This document shows, in pieces, positions 26,316-34,800 of a stretch of 64,000 bases of DNA. The translations under genes were made by a program, and so were the position numbers. The notes under the pieces are model-generated. The model had not been told where the DNA came from, made no database searches, and was given only the letters and a program-made list of their open reading frames with translations. Within the stretch, counting starts at the first letter, position 1; every line of letters starts with the position of its first letter. The stretch is from UBA2040 sp041674745 (lineage in GTDB: Bacteria > Bacteroidota > Bacteroidia > Flavobacteriales_D > Crocinitomicaceae): contig JBAYVD010000007.1 of NCBI GenBank assembly GCA_041674745.1, positions 62,001-126,000 on the forward strand, written 5' to 3'.

Positions 26316-27596
26316 TTACATCGCGACAAAAACAACGCCTTTATAGGATTCATTTTCACCAGGCATAGGGTTCGTTAAATTCACTTTCCAAATATAGTTA
26401 CTACCGTTTGAAGCCATTTTGCCCGTTCGGGTATCAATACCATCCCATCCAGCGTTGGAATCAGATGTTTGATAAACAACTCCGGCATCTTTTGGGTCGA
26501 TAATCGTTAATTTGAACCCTGTATTTCTTTCCGTTAAGGCAAATGGCATGAAATTATTTTTTCGACTGTCACTGTGCATTGGATTGAAAGCATCCGCGGC
26601 TAACAGATTATAATCTTTGGATACGATTACTTGTTTGCTAGTGTAGTTTTTACATCCGTTTTGATCGGTTGTTTGCAGTTCAATGGAAAACTCACCTTGT
26701 TTAAAGAAGTGGAATTCTGTTTCCTTGCCTGATTTTGTTTCAGTTTTCGAAACCCAGGTATAATGTTGAGCTAAAGTAGTTGCCTTTACTATGGTAGATG
26801 GAACACCATTTTTGTAAATGTTGTCCAAATCCATGTCGAACTCAGGTTCTTGACTCGCATTGACTATGAAGGTTCCTCCATTTTCGAAATAGCCATCTGA
26901 AATTGAATACGTTCCGGATTCGTTCAGTTTTAAAACACTTTGTTTTTTTGAACCAATCGTTACTTTTTTACCAGAAGGGTAGGTTACTACCATACCAACG
27001 GCGTTTTCATTTTGGATTTTGAGGTCCTCATTCAAACATTTTTTGCTGATCGCTGGAGCAACAAAAGGCGAAGCAGAAGGTTTACCTTGGTTGGTTTTAG
27101 TGGTATTTTCTTTAATGTTTTCAGTAACCTCAATTTTTTCATCTAAATCAGTAGCCTGAAGGGTTTGGTCATCAGTTTTCGTATACGTCGTGGTACTTGC
27201 TTTTTTCTCGGTGTTCACGGGAACTTTCGGTGCACTAACCGACGTATTTTTATCCGACAAAATAGGTTTGTGGGATACTACTGCTGGAGAAGTATTATTT
27301 TCAATGTTTTCCTTTTCTGAAATCGTTTCTGTTTTATTTTCATTGAATACGTTTGACGTATTTGCAACTTTTGGAGCGGCTGCATCTTCTGTACCAAGGA
27401 AATAAAGAGAAGCGGAGATTCCTACTACGCCAATCACAACGGCAGAAACCTTCCAAATATTGAAAGGATTCTTCGGAGATGCAACGGGCATCGCTAGGTC
27501 AAGCCGGGCTTGGAGAGACTCCCAGGCTTTAGGGTTGTAAGGAGCTTCCATTTGTTGGAGAGCTTCTTTGAATTGATTTTCTAGTTTGTGACTCAT
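26316..27596 (-). CDS. anti-sigma-like membrane protein ending in a gliding/T9SS type B-like domain
   Basis: The 426-residue protein has an N-terminal cytosolic part of ~45 residues (LENQFKEALQQMEAPYNPKAWESL), one membrane helix at about 48-66 (VSAVVIGVVGISASLYFLG) and a Thr/Asn/Lys-rich linker. PKD-like sequence follows. The C-terminal ~85 residues (FNPMHSDSRKNNFMPFAL, then GWDGIDTRTGKMASNGSNYIW) resemble a degenerate gliding-associated C-terminal domain. The order puts the C-terminal domain in the periplasm. It starts 2 bases after the sigma factor stop, so the pair is an operon and the protein is probably the cognate anti-sigma factor. The fusion of anti-sigma layout with a T9SS-type domain is unusual. 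Confidence 0.7.
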   Translation of the reverse strand: MSHKLENQFKEALQQMEAPYNPKAWESLQARLDLAMPVASPKNPFNIWKVSAVVIGVVGISASLYFLGTEDAAAPKVANTSNVFNENKTETISEKENIENNTSPAVVSHKPILSDKNTSVSAPKVPVNTEKKASTTTYTKTDDQTLQATDLDEKIEVTENIKENTTKTNQGKPSASPFVAPAISKKCLNEDLKIQNENAVGMVVTYPSGKKVTIGSKKQSVLKLNESGTYSISDGYFENGGTFIVNASQEPEFDMDLDNIYKNGVPSTIVKATTLAQHYTWVSKTETKSGKETEFHFFKQGEFSIELQTTDQNGCKNYTSKQVIVSKDYNLLAADAFNPMHSDSRKNNFMPFALTERNTGFKLTIIDPKDAGVVYQTSDSNAGWDGIDTRTGKMASNGSNYIWKVNLTNPMPGENESYKGVVFVAM

Positions 27597-27598
27597 TC

Positions 27599-28267
27599 TT
27601 ATTGGTCTATCTTTTCAAATTTTTCTTTCAATATTTTTTGCAAATTCATCTTGGCTTTGGCCAAATTGGATTTTGAGGTTCCCTCCGTAACACCCAACAA
27701 TTCGCCGATTTCTTTGTGTGTATATTCTTCAATAACATACAAATTAAACACAGCGCGGTAGGCTGGAGTGAGTTGATTGATAGCCTCGAGTGCAATTTCT
27801 GCTTTCAAGCTTTTCAATTCAATTTCCTCTTCTTCGACCACAGGATTGACAGAATCCAAAACGAATTCTTCATCTTTATCCTTGCGGATGGGATCTTTTT
27901 TCGATTTGCGAATCGCATCGATGGCGGTATTGGCAAAAATTCTGCGCAACCAACCTTCAAAAGAACCTGTGTGATCGTAAGCACCCAATTTTTCAAAGAC
28001 CTTGATGAACCCAACTTGGAGAATTTCTTGCGCGTCGTCTGGATTTCGGTGATACCGCATGCAAACCGACATCATTTTCCCATAAAAGAGTTTAAACAGT
28101 TGCTCCTGAGACTTACGATTGTTCTCAATACAACCCCGAATAATTTCTTTTAATTGATCGCTATTTTCCACATTGTTTTCATTTGAAAGACGGTACTCTT
28201 TTTCTTTGGTTGCCTTCTTAACAATTTTTATTAACCGTTTTATCTTTTCGTCCACATTCGCACACAA
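27599..28267 (-). CDS. ECF-type RNA polymerase sigma factor
   Basis: The protein of up to 222 residues has sigma region 2 (SQEQLFKLFYGKMMSVCMRY, NPDDAQEILQVGFIKVFEKL, FEGWLRRIFANTAIDAIRK) and region 4 (LEAINQLTPAYRAVFNLYV, YTHKEIGELLGVTEGTSKSN). A short acidic linker lies between them, as in ECF factors of the RpoE group. The start is uncertain: TTG at 28267 and GTG at 28255 are both in frame and no ATG is near. A TATTTTG stretch on the minus strand close to 28270 would favour the GTG. The following gene encodes its likely membrane-bound regulator. Confidence 0.88.
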   Translation of the reverse strand: MCANVDEKIKRLIKIVKKATKEKEYRLSNENNVENSDQLKEIIRGCIENNRKSQEQLFKLFYGKMMSVCMRYHRNPDDAQEILQVGFIKVFEKLGAYDHTGSFEGWLRRIFANTAIDAIRKSKKDPIRKDKDEEFVLDSVNPVVEEEEIELKSLKAEIALEAINQLTPAYRAVFNLYVIEEYTHKEIGELLGVTEGTSKSNLAKAKMNLQKILKEKFEKIDQ

Positions 28268-28294
28268 AATAACTCAATTTTCATTCAATATGTT

Positions 28295-28302
28295 TACTTT
28301 TG
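28295..28302 (+). promoter_or_regulatory. -7 box TACTTTTG for mdh
   Basis: TACTTTTG followed by CACCG is an exact TAnnTTTG match, 40 bases before the mdh ATG. It lies in the 75-base space divergent from the sigma factor gene. Confidence 0.55.
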
Positions 28303-28342
28303 CACCGTTAAAAACGAGTTTAATCATACCAAAAAAATTACA

Positions 28343-29281
28343 ATGAAAGTAACAGTAGTTGGTGCGGGTAACGTTGGTGCAACATGCGCAGACGTCTTGG
28401 CACACAGAGAAATTGCCAACGAAATCGTATTGTTGGACATTAAAGAAGGGTTTGCTGAAGGAAAAGCTTTAGATATTTGGGAGTCTGCGCCGATTGGTTT
28501 GTACGATTCAAGAACCGTGGGTTCAACAAATGATTATTCTAAAACTGCGAATTCAGAAGTAGTCGTAATTACTTCAGGTTTGCCAAGAAAACCGGGAATG
28601 TCACGCGATGATTTGATCGCTACCAATGCAGGTATCGTGAAATCGGTTACTGAAAATGTAGTAAAATACTCGCCAAACGCAAAAATCATCATCGTTTCCA
28701 ATCCGTTGGACGTTATGACCTATTGTGCATATTTGTCAGCGAAAGTAGATTCTAAAAATGTATTTGGTATGGCTGGTGTTTTGGATACCGCTCGTTACCG
28801 TGCATTTTTGGCGGAAGAATTGAATGTGTCTCCAAAAGATATCCAAGCAGTTTTGATGGGTGGTCACGGAGATACAATGGTTCCACTTCCACGTTATACG
28901 ACCGTTGGTGGTATTCCAGTTACGGAATTGATCAGCGAAGAAAAATTGAACGAAATTATCGAAAGAACGAAATTTGGTGGTGGCGAAATCGTTAAATTGT
29001 TGGGTACGTCTGCTTGGTATGCTCCAGGTGCTGCTGCCGCTCAAATGGTGGAAGCAATCGTTCGTGACCAAAAACGCATCTTCCCAGTTTGTGCTTGGTT
29101 GAACGGTGAATACGGAATGAAAGACATCTACTTGGGTGTTCCAGTTATTTTGGGTAAAAACGGAATCGAGAAAATCATCGAATTGGATTTGAACGCAGAA
29201 GAAAAAGCTATGTTGGAAGAATCAGCTGTTGCCGTGAAAGGGGTAATGGATGTTTTGGACAATATGAACGTTGCTGGTTAA
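28343..29281 (+). CDS. mdh: malate dehydrogenase
   Basis: Mdh interconverts malate and oxaloacetate with NAD+ in the TCA cycle. The 312-residue protein is of the LDH-like type. The NAD-binding GAGNVGATCA lies at residues 7-16 and D33 in VLLDIKEG selects NAD. The substrate-loop arginines are in SGLPRKPGMSRDD, ISNPLD-type sequence reads VSNPLDVMTY, and the catalytic His is in MGGHGDTMVP. Length and motif spacing are normal. It has its own -7 box and a strong terminator, so it is probably monocistronic. Its codon use is visibly biased to frequent codons, as expected for a highly expressed gene. Confidence 0.95.
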   Translation: MKVTVVGAGNVGATCADVLAHREIANEIVLLDIKEGFAEGKALDIWESAPIGLYDSRTVGSTNDYSKTANSEVVVITSGLPRKPGMSRDDLIATNAGIVKSVTENVVKYSPNAKIIIVSNPLDVMTYCAYLSAKVDSKNVFGMAGVLDTARYRAFLAEELNVSPKDIQAVLMGGHGDTMVPLPRYTTVGGIPVTELISEEKLNEIIERTKFGGGEIVKLLGTSAWYAPGAAAAQMVEAIVRDQKRIFPVCAWLNGEYGMKDIYLGVPVILGKNGIEKIIELDLNAEEKAMLEESAVAVKGVMDVLDNMNVAG

Positions 29282-29309
29282 GACAATAGACTTGTAGAAG
29301 TCAGATATT

Positions 29310-29344
29310 AGACTCAATCTCACAAGAGGTTGGGTCTTTTTTTT
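29310..29344 (+). terminator. rho-independent terminator after mdh
   Basis: AGACTCAATCTC (29310-29321) pairs with GAGGTTGGGTCT (29326-29337) over an ACAA loop. This gives 12 continuous pairs including two G-T, and a run of T follows to 29344. Confidence 0.85.
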
Positions 29345-29363
29345 GCTATTAATTTCAGAATAT

Positions 29364-29397
29364 AAAAAAAGACCCAACCAAATAAATGATTGAGTCT
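29364..29397 (-). terminator. rho-independent terminator after gcvT
   Basis: Read on the minus strand, AGACTCAATCA pairs with TGGTTGGGTCT and a T-run follows. It uses almost the same stem sequence as the mdh terminator on the other strand, so the two form a mirrored pair between convergent genes. Confidence 0.8.
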
Positions 29398-29419
29398 TAA
29401 GTCTATAATCTGACTTATT

Positions 29420-30505
29420 TTAGTCTTTCTTATAAAAAGGCAATTTCACCACTTTCGCTTTCACACCTTTGTCACGGATAGAAATGAAGATTTCAGATTC
29501 CAATGCAGCATTTTCAACGGTTACGTAGCCTAAACCAATACCGATTTTCATACTTGGCGACATCGTTCCAGAAGTTACATGTCCAATTTTATTTCCAGTA
29601 GCATCGTGAATTTCGTAATCATGACGAGGAATACCGCGGTCAACCATTTCAAATGCGACCAATTTGCGGGTTACGCCTTCAGCTTTTTGTTTCGCCAAGA
29701 ATTCGGAATCAATAAAGTCTTTCGTGAATTTTGTAATCCATCCCAAACCAGCTTCCAAAGGAGAAGTCGTTTCGTCGATGTCGTTCCCGTACAAACAAAA
29801 TCCCATTTCCAAACGCAAAGTATCTCTTGCTGCCAAACCAATTGGTTTGATATCGAAAGAAGCACCTGCCGCCAAAACTTTGGCATAAACATCTTTTACT
29901 TCGCTGTTTTTTACATAAATTTCAAAACCTCCTGAACCCGTATAACCTGTTGCAGAAATAATCGCGTATTCAACACCCGCAAAATCAGCTACTTCAAAAT
30001 GGTAATAGTTGATAGCCGCCAAATCAATGCTTGTTAAAGATTGCATCGCTTCTACCGCTTTTGGTCCTTGAATCGCCAACAAAGAATATTCGTCTGACAA
30101 ATTTTTCATTTCAACACCCATCGAGTTGTGCGAAGAAATCCAGTTCCAATCTTTTTCAATGTTGGAAGCATTTACGACCAATAAATATTGTTCTTCTTTG
30201 ATGCGGTAGATGATTAAATCGTCCACAATTCCACCTTTTCCGTTGGGCATGCAAGAATATTGTGCACGTCCAATCGTCAACGTCATGGCATCGTTCGTAG
30301 ATATTTTCTGAATCAAATCGATGGCCGTTGGTCCGGTTAACAAAAATTCACCCATGTGCGACACGTCAAAAACGCCTACACCGTTCCGTACGGTTTCGTG
30401 TTCTGCGTTTACGCCTTCAAATTGCACCGGCATTTCGTAACCTGTGAAGGGAACCATTTTCCCACCCATTGCTACATGTTCATCGTTCAATGTTAGTTTT
30501 TTCAT
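29420..30505 (-). CDS. gcvT: aminomethyltransferase (glycine cleavage T protein) GcvT
   Basis: GcvT moves the methylene group from the lipoyl-bound aminomethyl of the H protein to tetrahydrofolate, releasing ammonia. I start at the ATG at 30505 (MKKLTLNDEHVAMGGKM); the frame is open 14 codons further but that stretch does not look like the family. The 361-residue product shows PFTGYEMPVQF, GVFDVSHMGEF, GGIVDDLIIYR, ATGYTGSGGFEIYV and RDTLRLEMGFCLYGNDID. Length is normal. An FAD amine oxidase gene lies 54 bases upstream on the same strand. Confidence 0.95.
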   Translation of the reverse strand: MKKLTLNDEHVAMGGKMVPFTGYEMPVQFEGVNAEHETVRNGVGVFDVSHMGEFLLTGPTAIDLIQKISTNDAMTLTIGRAQYSCMPNGKGGIVDDLIIYRIKEEQYLLVVNASNIEKDWNWISSHNSMGVEMKNLSDEYSLLAIQGPKAVEAMQSLTSIDLAAINYYHFEVADFAGVEYAIISATGYTGSGGFEIYVKNSEVKDVYAKVLAAGASFDIKPIGLAARDTLRLEMGFCLYGNDIDETTSPLEAGLGWITKFTKDFIDSEFLAKQKAEGVTRKLVAFEMVDRGIPRHDYEIHDATGNKIGHVTSGTMSPSMKIGIGLGYVTVENAALESEIFISIRDKGVKAKVVKLPFYKKD

Positions 30506-30559
30506 CGATTTTTTTTCGGTAAAATTAGTGATATCACTCGAATACAAAAGGAAAAAGCC

Positions 30560-31696
30560 TTAAGAATGCATTTCTGCCAATTCTTGGCCCACCAAAGTAC
30601 CAATTGCAACGCCCATTCCGCCCATACGAATACCGACAGTAACATTGGGATGAAGGCGCTGAATAATTGGAGATTTGTCCCTGCCAACTCCCATAATCCC
30701 AGCCCATCGGCGGTCGATTTGGAACGGCGTATTGGGCAAAACCACCGTTTTCAATAATTGCTCGATGGATTGTTGAATATCTTCTGTAGTTTGAAGGATG
30801 GAAGTATTTTCTTGTTCGAAATTTTGATTGCGTCCGCCTCCAATCAAAATCCGGTTGTCAATATTTCGGAAATAATAATAGCCTTCGTCGAAATGGAAAG
30901 TTCCTTTTATTATTAGATTTTCAATCGGTTGGGTGATCAGAACTTGTGCTCGAGCAGGTTCCACATCCAAATGGGGTAAAATTGGTTTCGAAAAGCCGTT
31001 GGTGCAAATAATCAAATTTGTGCAACGAATTTCTCCGATGGAACTTTGGATTCGTACGTTGTGCGTTTCAGATTCAAAGGATTGCATTTCAATTCCTCTG
31101 AGTATTAAAATATCCTTCTCTGCCATTTTTTGGTTCATGGCGAGATTTAGTTTCGCTGTGTCCAATTGTCCTTCCAAACGATTGTGAAAGGCTGAATAAA
31201 TCTTCTGAAAACCGAATCGATGCAAACTTTTCGCATCTTCAAAATATACCAGCGTTTCTCCTGAAATGGTCTTTAATTCTCGATTCAATTCGTTAAGATG
31301 GGTGCGAATTTCGGCTGTTTTGGATTTTGAGTCGATCAAATCCCATGAACCGTGTGTTTGCAAATCGATAGCTTCCGCTCCCAGCCACGATTCCAACGCT
31401 TTGAGTCCGAGGTATCTTTTTTCTACGGTCGTCCATACTTGTGAAGATTTCATGGTTCGTAAATCACTTAAAATCTCCGAGGGAGAACCAAAGCACGCAA
31501 AACCAGCATTTTTAGAACTGGCCGCATAGGGAAGTGGGCCTTTGTCGAGAACAATGACCTTTGAATTCGGGTGTTTTTCTTTGAGATGATAAGCGGCACT
31601 CAAACCAACAATTCCGGCACCTACCACCAAAAAATCGATTGAATCAAAGAGCATTTTGTACTCCCAGTAACTTATGTCGTTTTCTGATAGGTTCAT
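30560..31696 (-). CDS. FAD-dependent oxidoreductase of the DAO (glycine/D-amino-acid oxidase) family
   Basis: The 378-residue protein has the FAD dinucleotide motif FLVVGAGIVGLSAAYHL (GxGxxG) near residues 22-38. The acidic residue binding the ribose is in VIVLDKG. The conserved C-terminal segment reads DRRWAGIMGVGRDKSPIIQ, then VGIRMGGMGVAIG. This is the DAO fold used by glycine oxidase, sarcosine oxidase and DadA. Its place directly upstream of gcvT suggests a role in oxidising glycine or N-methyl glycine derivatives that feed the one-carbon pool, which is inference. No signal peptide is present. Confidence 0.82.
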   Translation of the reverse strand: MNLSENDISYWEYKMLFDSIDFLVVGAGIVGLSAAYHLKEKHPNSKVIVLDKGPLPYAASSKNAGFACFGSPSEILSDLRTMKSSQVWTTVEKRYLGLKALESWLGAEAIDLQTHGSWDLIDSKSKTAEIRTHLNELNRELKTISGETLVYFEDAKSLHRFGFQKIYSAFHNRLEGQLDTAKLNLAMNQKMAEKDILILRGIEMQSFESETHNVRIQSSIGEIRCTNLIICTNGFSKPILPHLDVEPARAQVLITQPIENLIIKGTFHFDEGYYYFRNIDNRILIGGGRNQNFEQENTSILQTTEDIQQSIEQLLKTVVLPNTPFQIDRRWAGIMGVGRDKSPIIQRLHPNVTVGIRMGGMGVAIGTLVGQELAEMHS

Positions 31697-31805
31697 GCGG
31701 TGAAAGTATTGAACATTTTTGCGATATTTGTCTATTCAAAAAAAATGGAATAAAAATTGAACGTTTTCCGTACCAGATTGTACAGTGAGATGTTATAACA
31801 AAAAT

Positions 31806-34800
31806 ATGAGGAATTATTTATTTATTCTCTTCGTCTTTGTGTCAACTTTTTTGTCGGCACAAGAAAAGAACGTAGAATACTTTTTCGCAGGCCAAATTAC
31901 CAACTACGAAACGGGTAAAAAGGAAGGAAGTGTTACGGTTACGCTTGTTTCTGGAGGTCGAACGATTTCAACAACCATGTCTGCGACCAATGGTAAATAC
32001 ACGTTGACTGCCAACATGCCGGCTAAATCCAATTTTCAAGTCATTTTTTCCAAGTCTGGATTTGTCAGCAAACGGGTGGAGTGCAACTTCAAATTGATGA
32101 ATACCGATCGATTAAAAGAAGGGGAAAGGGTAACACCTCTGCAAGATTTGAGTTTGGAATTGTTCACAGTAAAACCAAATGTTGATTTTTCATTTTTAGA
32201 AAAGGAACCCGTGGCAACCTTTGGATTGGACAAGGACAATATTGTGCCGACACTCGATATTGCAGCCTCTCAGCGGATCAAACAAAAAATTGAAGGTTTG
32301 TTGGTGAATCCAACTCCTGTGACAGAGAACAAGGACGCCAATTACAATGCGGCGATTAAATCGGGTGACAATTTATTCAACCAGAAGAAATACGAAGAAG
32401 CATTGCATCAATACGAGGCTGCGGCTGGCATTAAGCCAAAAGAATTCTACCCACAGAAAAAAATTGCAGAGATTGATGCTTTGTTGAAAGCACAAAAAGA
32501 TGAAAAAGCGGCTGTGAGCGAAGTAGATAATCAGTACAACAATCTGATCAAAGCGGCCGATAATTTCCGCGATAACAAACAATATCCAGAGGCGATTGCC
32601 AAATACAATTCTGCTTTACGGGTGAAATATGAGCAATATCCGAAAGACGAAGTCAAAAAAATCGAAGATCTTTTAGCGGAATCCAAAAAAGCTGAACGCG
32701 AGGATAAAAGTTACCAAGAAGCCATCGCTGCAGCAGACGTTGCCTTGAATGCGAAGAATTACAAAGTAGCAGAAGAACGTTACACTGAAGCATTAACGAT
32801 TAAAAAAGACGAAAAATATCCGAAAGACCAATTGGTCATTGTTGCGGCGGAATTGAAGAAAATTGCTGAAATTGAAGCAACTCAAAAAAAGTATGATGCA
32901 ACAATAGAAGCGGCCAATCAGTTGTTTGCCCAGGCAAAATACGAGGAAGCCAAAGCAAAATACCAAGAAGCCACCTTAGTGCTTCCGAAAGAAACGCTTC
33001 CGAAGGAAAAAATCAAAGCCTGTGATGAATTGATTGCCAAAAATGCTTTGGCGGCGAAAAATGAGGCAGAAGTCAACCGTCTATTTGAAGAAGGTCAAAA
33101 ATTGATGGACGAAAAATCCTTTACGGCAGCGAAAGGCAAATTCACACAGATTTTAACGATTGATCCGAAGAAAGCCACAGCGCAAGCGAAAATCGATGAA
33201 ATTGATCGCATGATCAAAGCAGAGGAAGATAAGAAATTGGCAGATATTGAGGCCAACCAGAAGAAATATGACGCCACAATGGAAGCGGCGAACCAATTGT
33301 TCACCCAGTCGAAATTTGAGGAAGCTAAAAGCAAATACCAAGAAGCTTCCTTGATTCTTCCGAAAGAAACGCTTCCAAAAGAAAAAATCAAATCTTGCGA
33401 GGAGCAAATTGCAAAAAATGCATTGGCTTCCAAAATGGAAAACGATATGAATCGCCTTTTTGAGGAAGGTCAGCAATTGATTGATCAAAAATCGTATTTG
33501 GCTGCAAAAGGGAAATACAACGAGATTTTAAAAATCGATCCAAAGAAAACGCTTGCTCTCGTTAAAATCGATGACATTGATCGAATGATCAAGGCAGAAG
33601 CCGATGCGAAAAATGCGGATAAAATTTTCAATGGATATGTTGCCGAAGGTGATTTGGCTATCAAGGAGGAACGATTCGACGACGCGAAAATGAAATACGG
33701 TGCGGCTTTGCAAATGCGCGAAGACACCGTCTTGAGAGATAAATACAACGCTTTGTTAGCCAAAATTGCCAACAAACAAGCAACTCAACTGGTCGATGCG
33801 AAATTCGATGAGAACATGAAGGCAGCGAAAGTTTTGTTGGATGCTGAAAAATATGAAGAAGCAAGACGAGCGTACCAAGCTTGTGCGAATCTAGATGATA
33901 CGAAGCCTGAACCAAAATTGAGATTGGCTGAGATTGATGCGAAATTGGCGAAAATTGCAGAATCCGATAAGCTGTACCGCAGTTACATCGACAAAGGGGA
34001 TGAGTTGGTAAAAGCTGAAAAATATATCGCAGCCATTCAAGAATACAACAAAGCCATTTTGATGCGTTCGTACGAAAAGGAGCCGAAAGAAAAAGCGGAC
34101 GAAGCAGAAAGATTGGAACGAGCAAAAGGCGACGATGCCAACGCGCAATTTGAAAAAATTATTGCCTCTTCCAAAGCGCACATCGAAGAAAGAGATTTTG
34201 ATAAAGCGACTGAATTGTTGAACCGGGCTATTGCCTTGCGAGCACCAGAACGGAAGAGCGACAAACGTCCAGAAGAACTTTTGGCGGAAATCGAACGATT
34301 GAAACGAATTGATGTGGCTTACGCAGAGAAAATGGCGTCTGCGGAGAAAATAGCAGAAGAGAAGAAATTCGATCAAGCCATTGCTAAGTTTGAAGAAGCG
34401 GCAAAAATTAAGCCGACAGAAACGCTTCCTGCTAAACGGATTGAGGAATTGAAAAAGCAACAAAGCGAATTGCTTGGAATGGCTGAAAGAGAAAACCTTT
34501 TCAAAGAAAATTATCGAAAAGGTGTGGCCGCAAAAGCAGCTAAAACATACGAATTGGCCTTAACGGATTTCAAAAAAGCCCTGACGTACAAAACAGATGA
34601 TCAAGCCACAAAAGATCAAATTGCTGAAATTCAGCAGATTCTGGATGACCAGAGAAATTTGCAAAACAACGACAAAGCAAGAAGAGAAAAATTAACAGCC
34701 ATGATCAAAGCGGCAGATGCTTTGTTTGACATAGGTGATTGGTCAGAAGCAAAAATGAGTTATTTAGCCATCTTGGATTTTGATAAAGACCAAGCGCATG

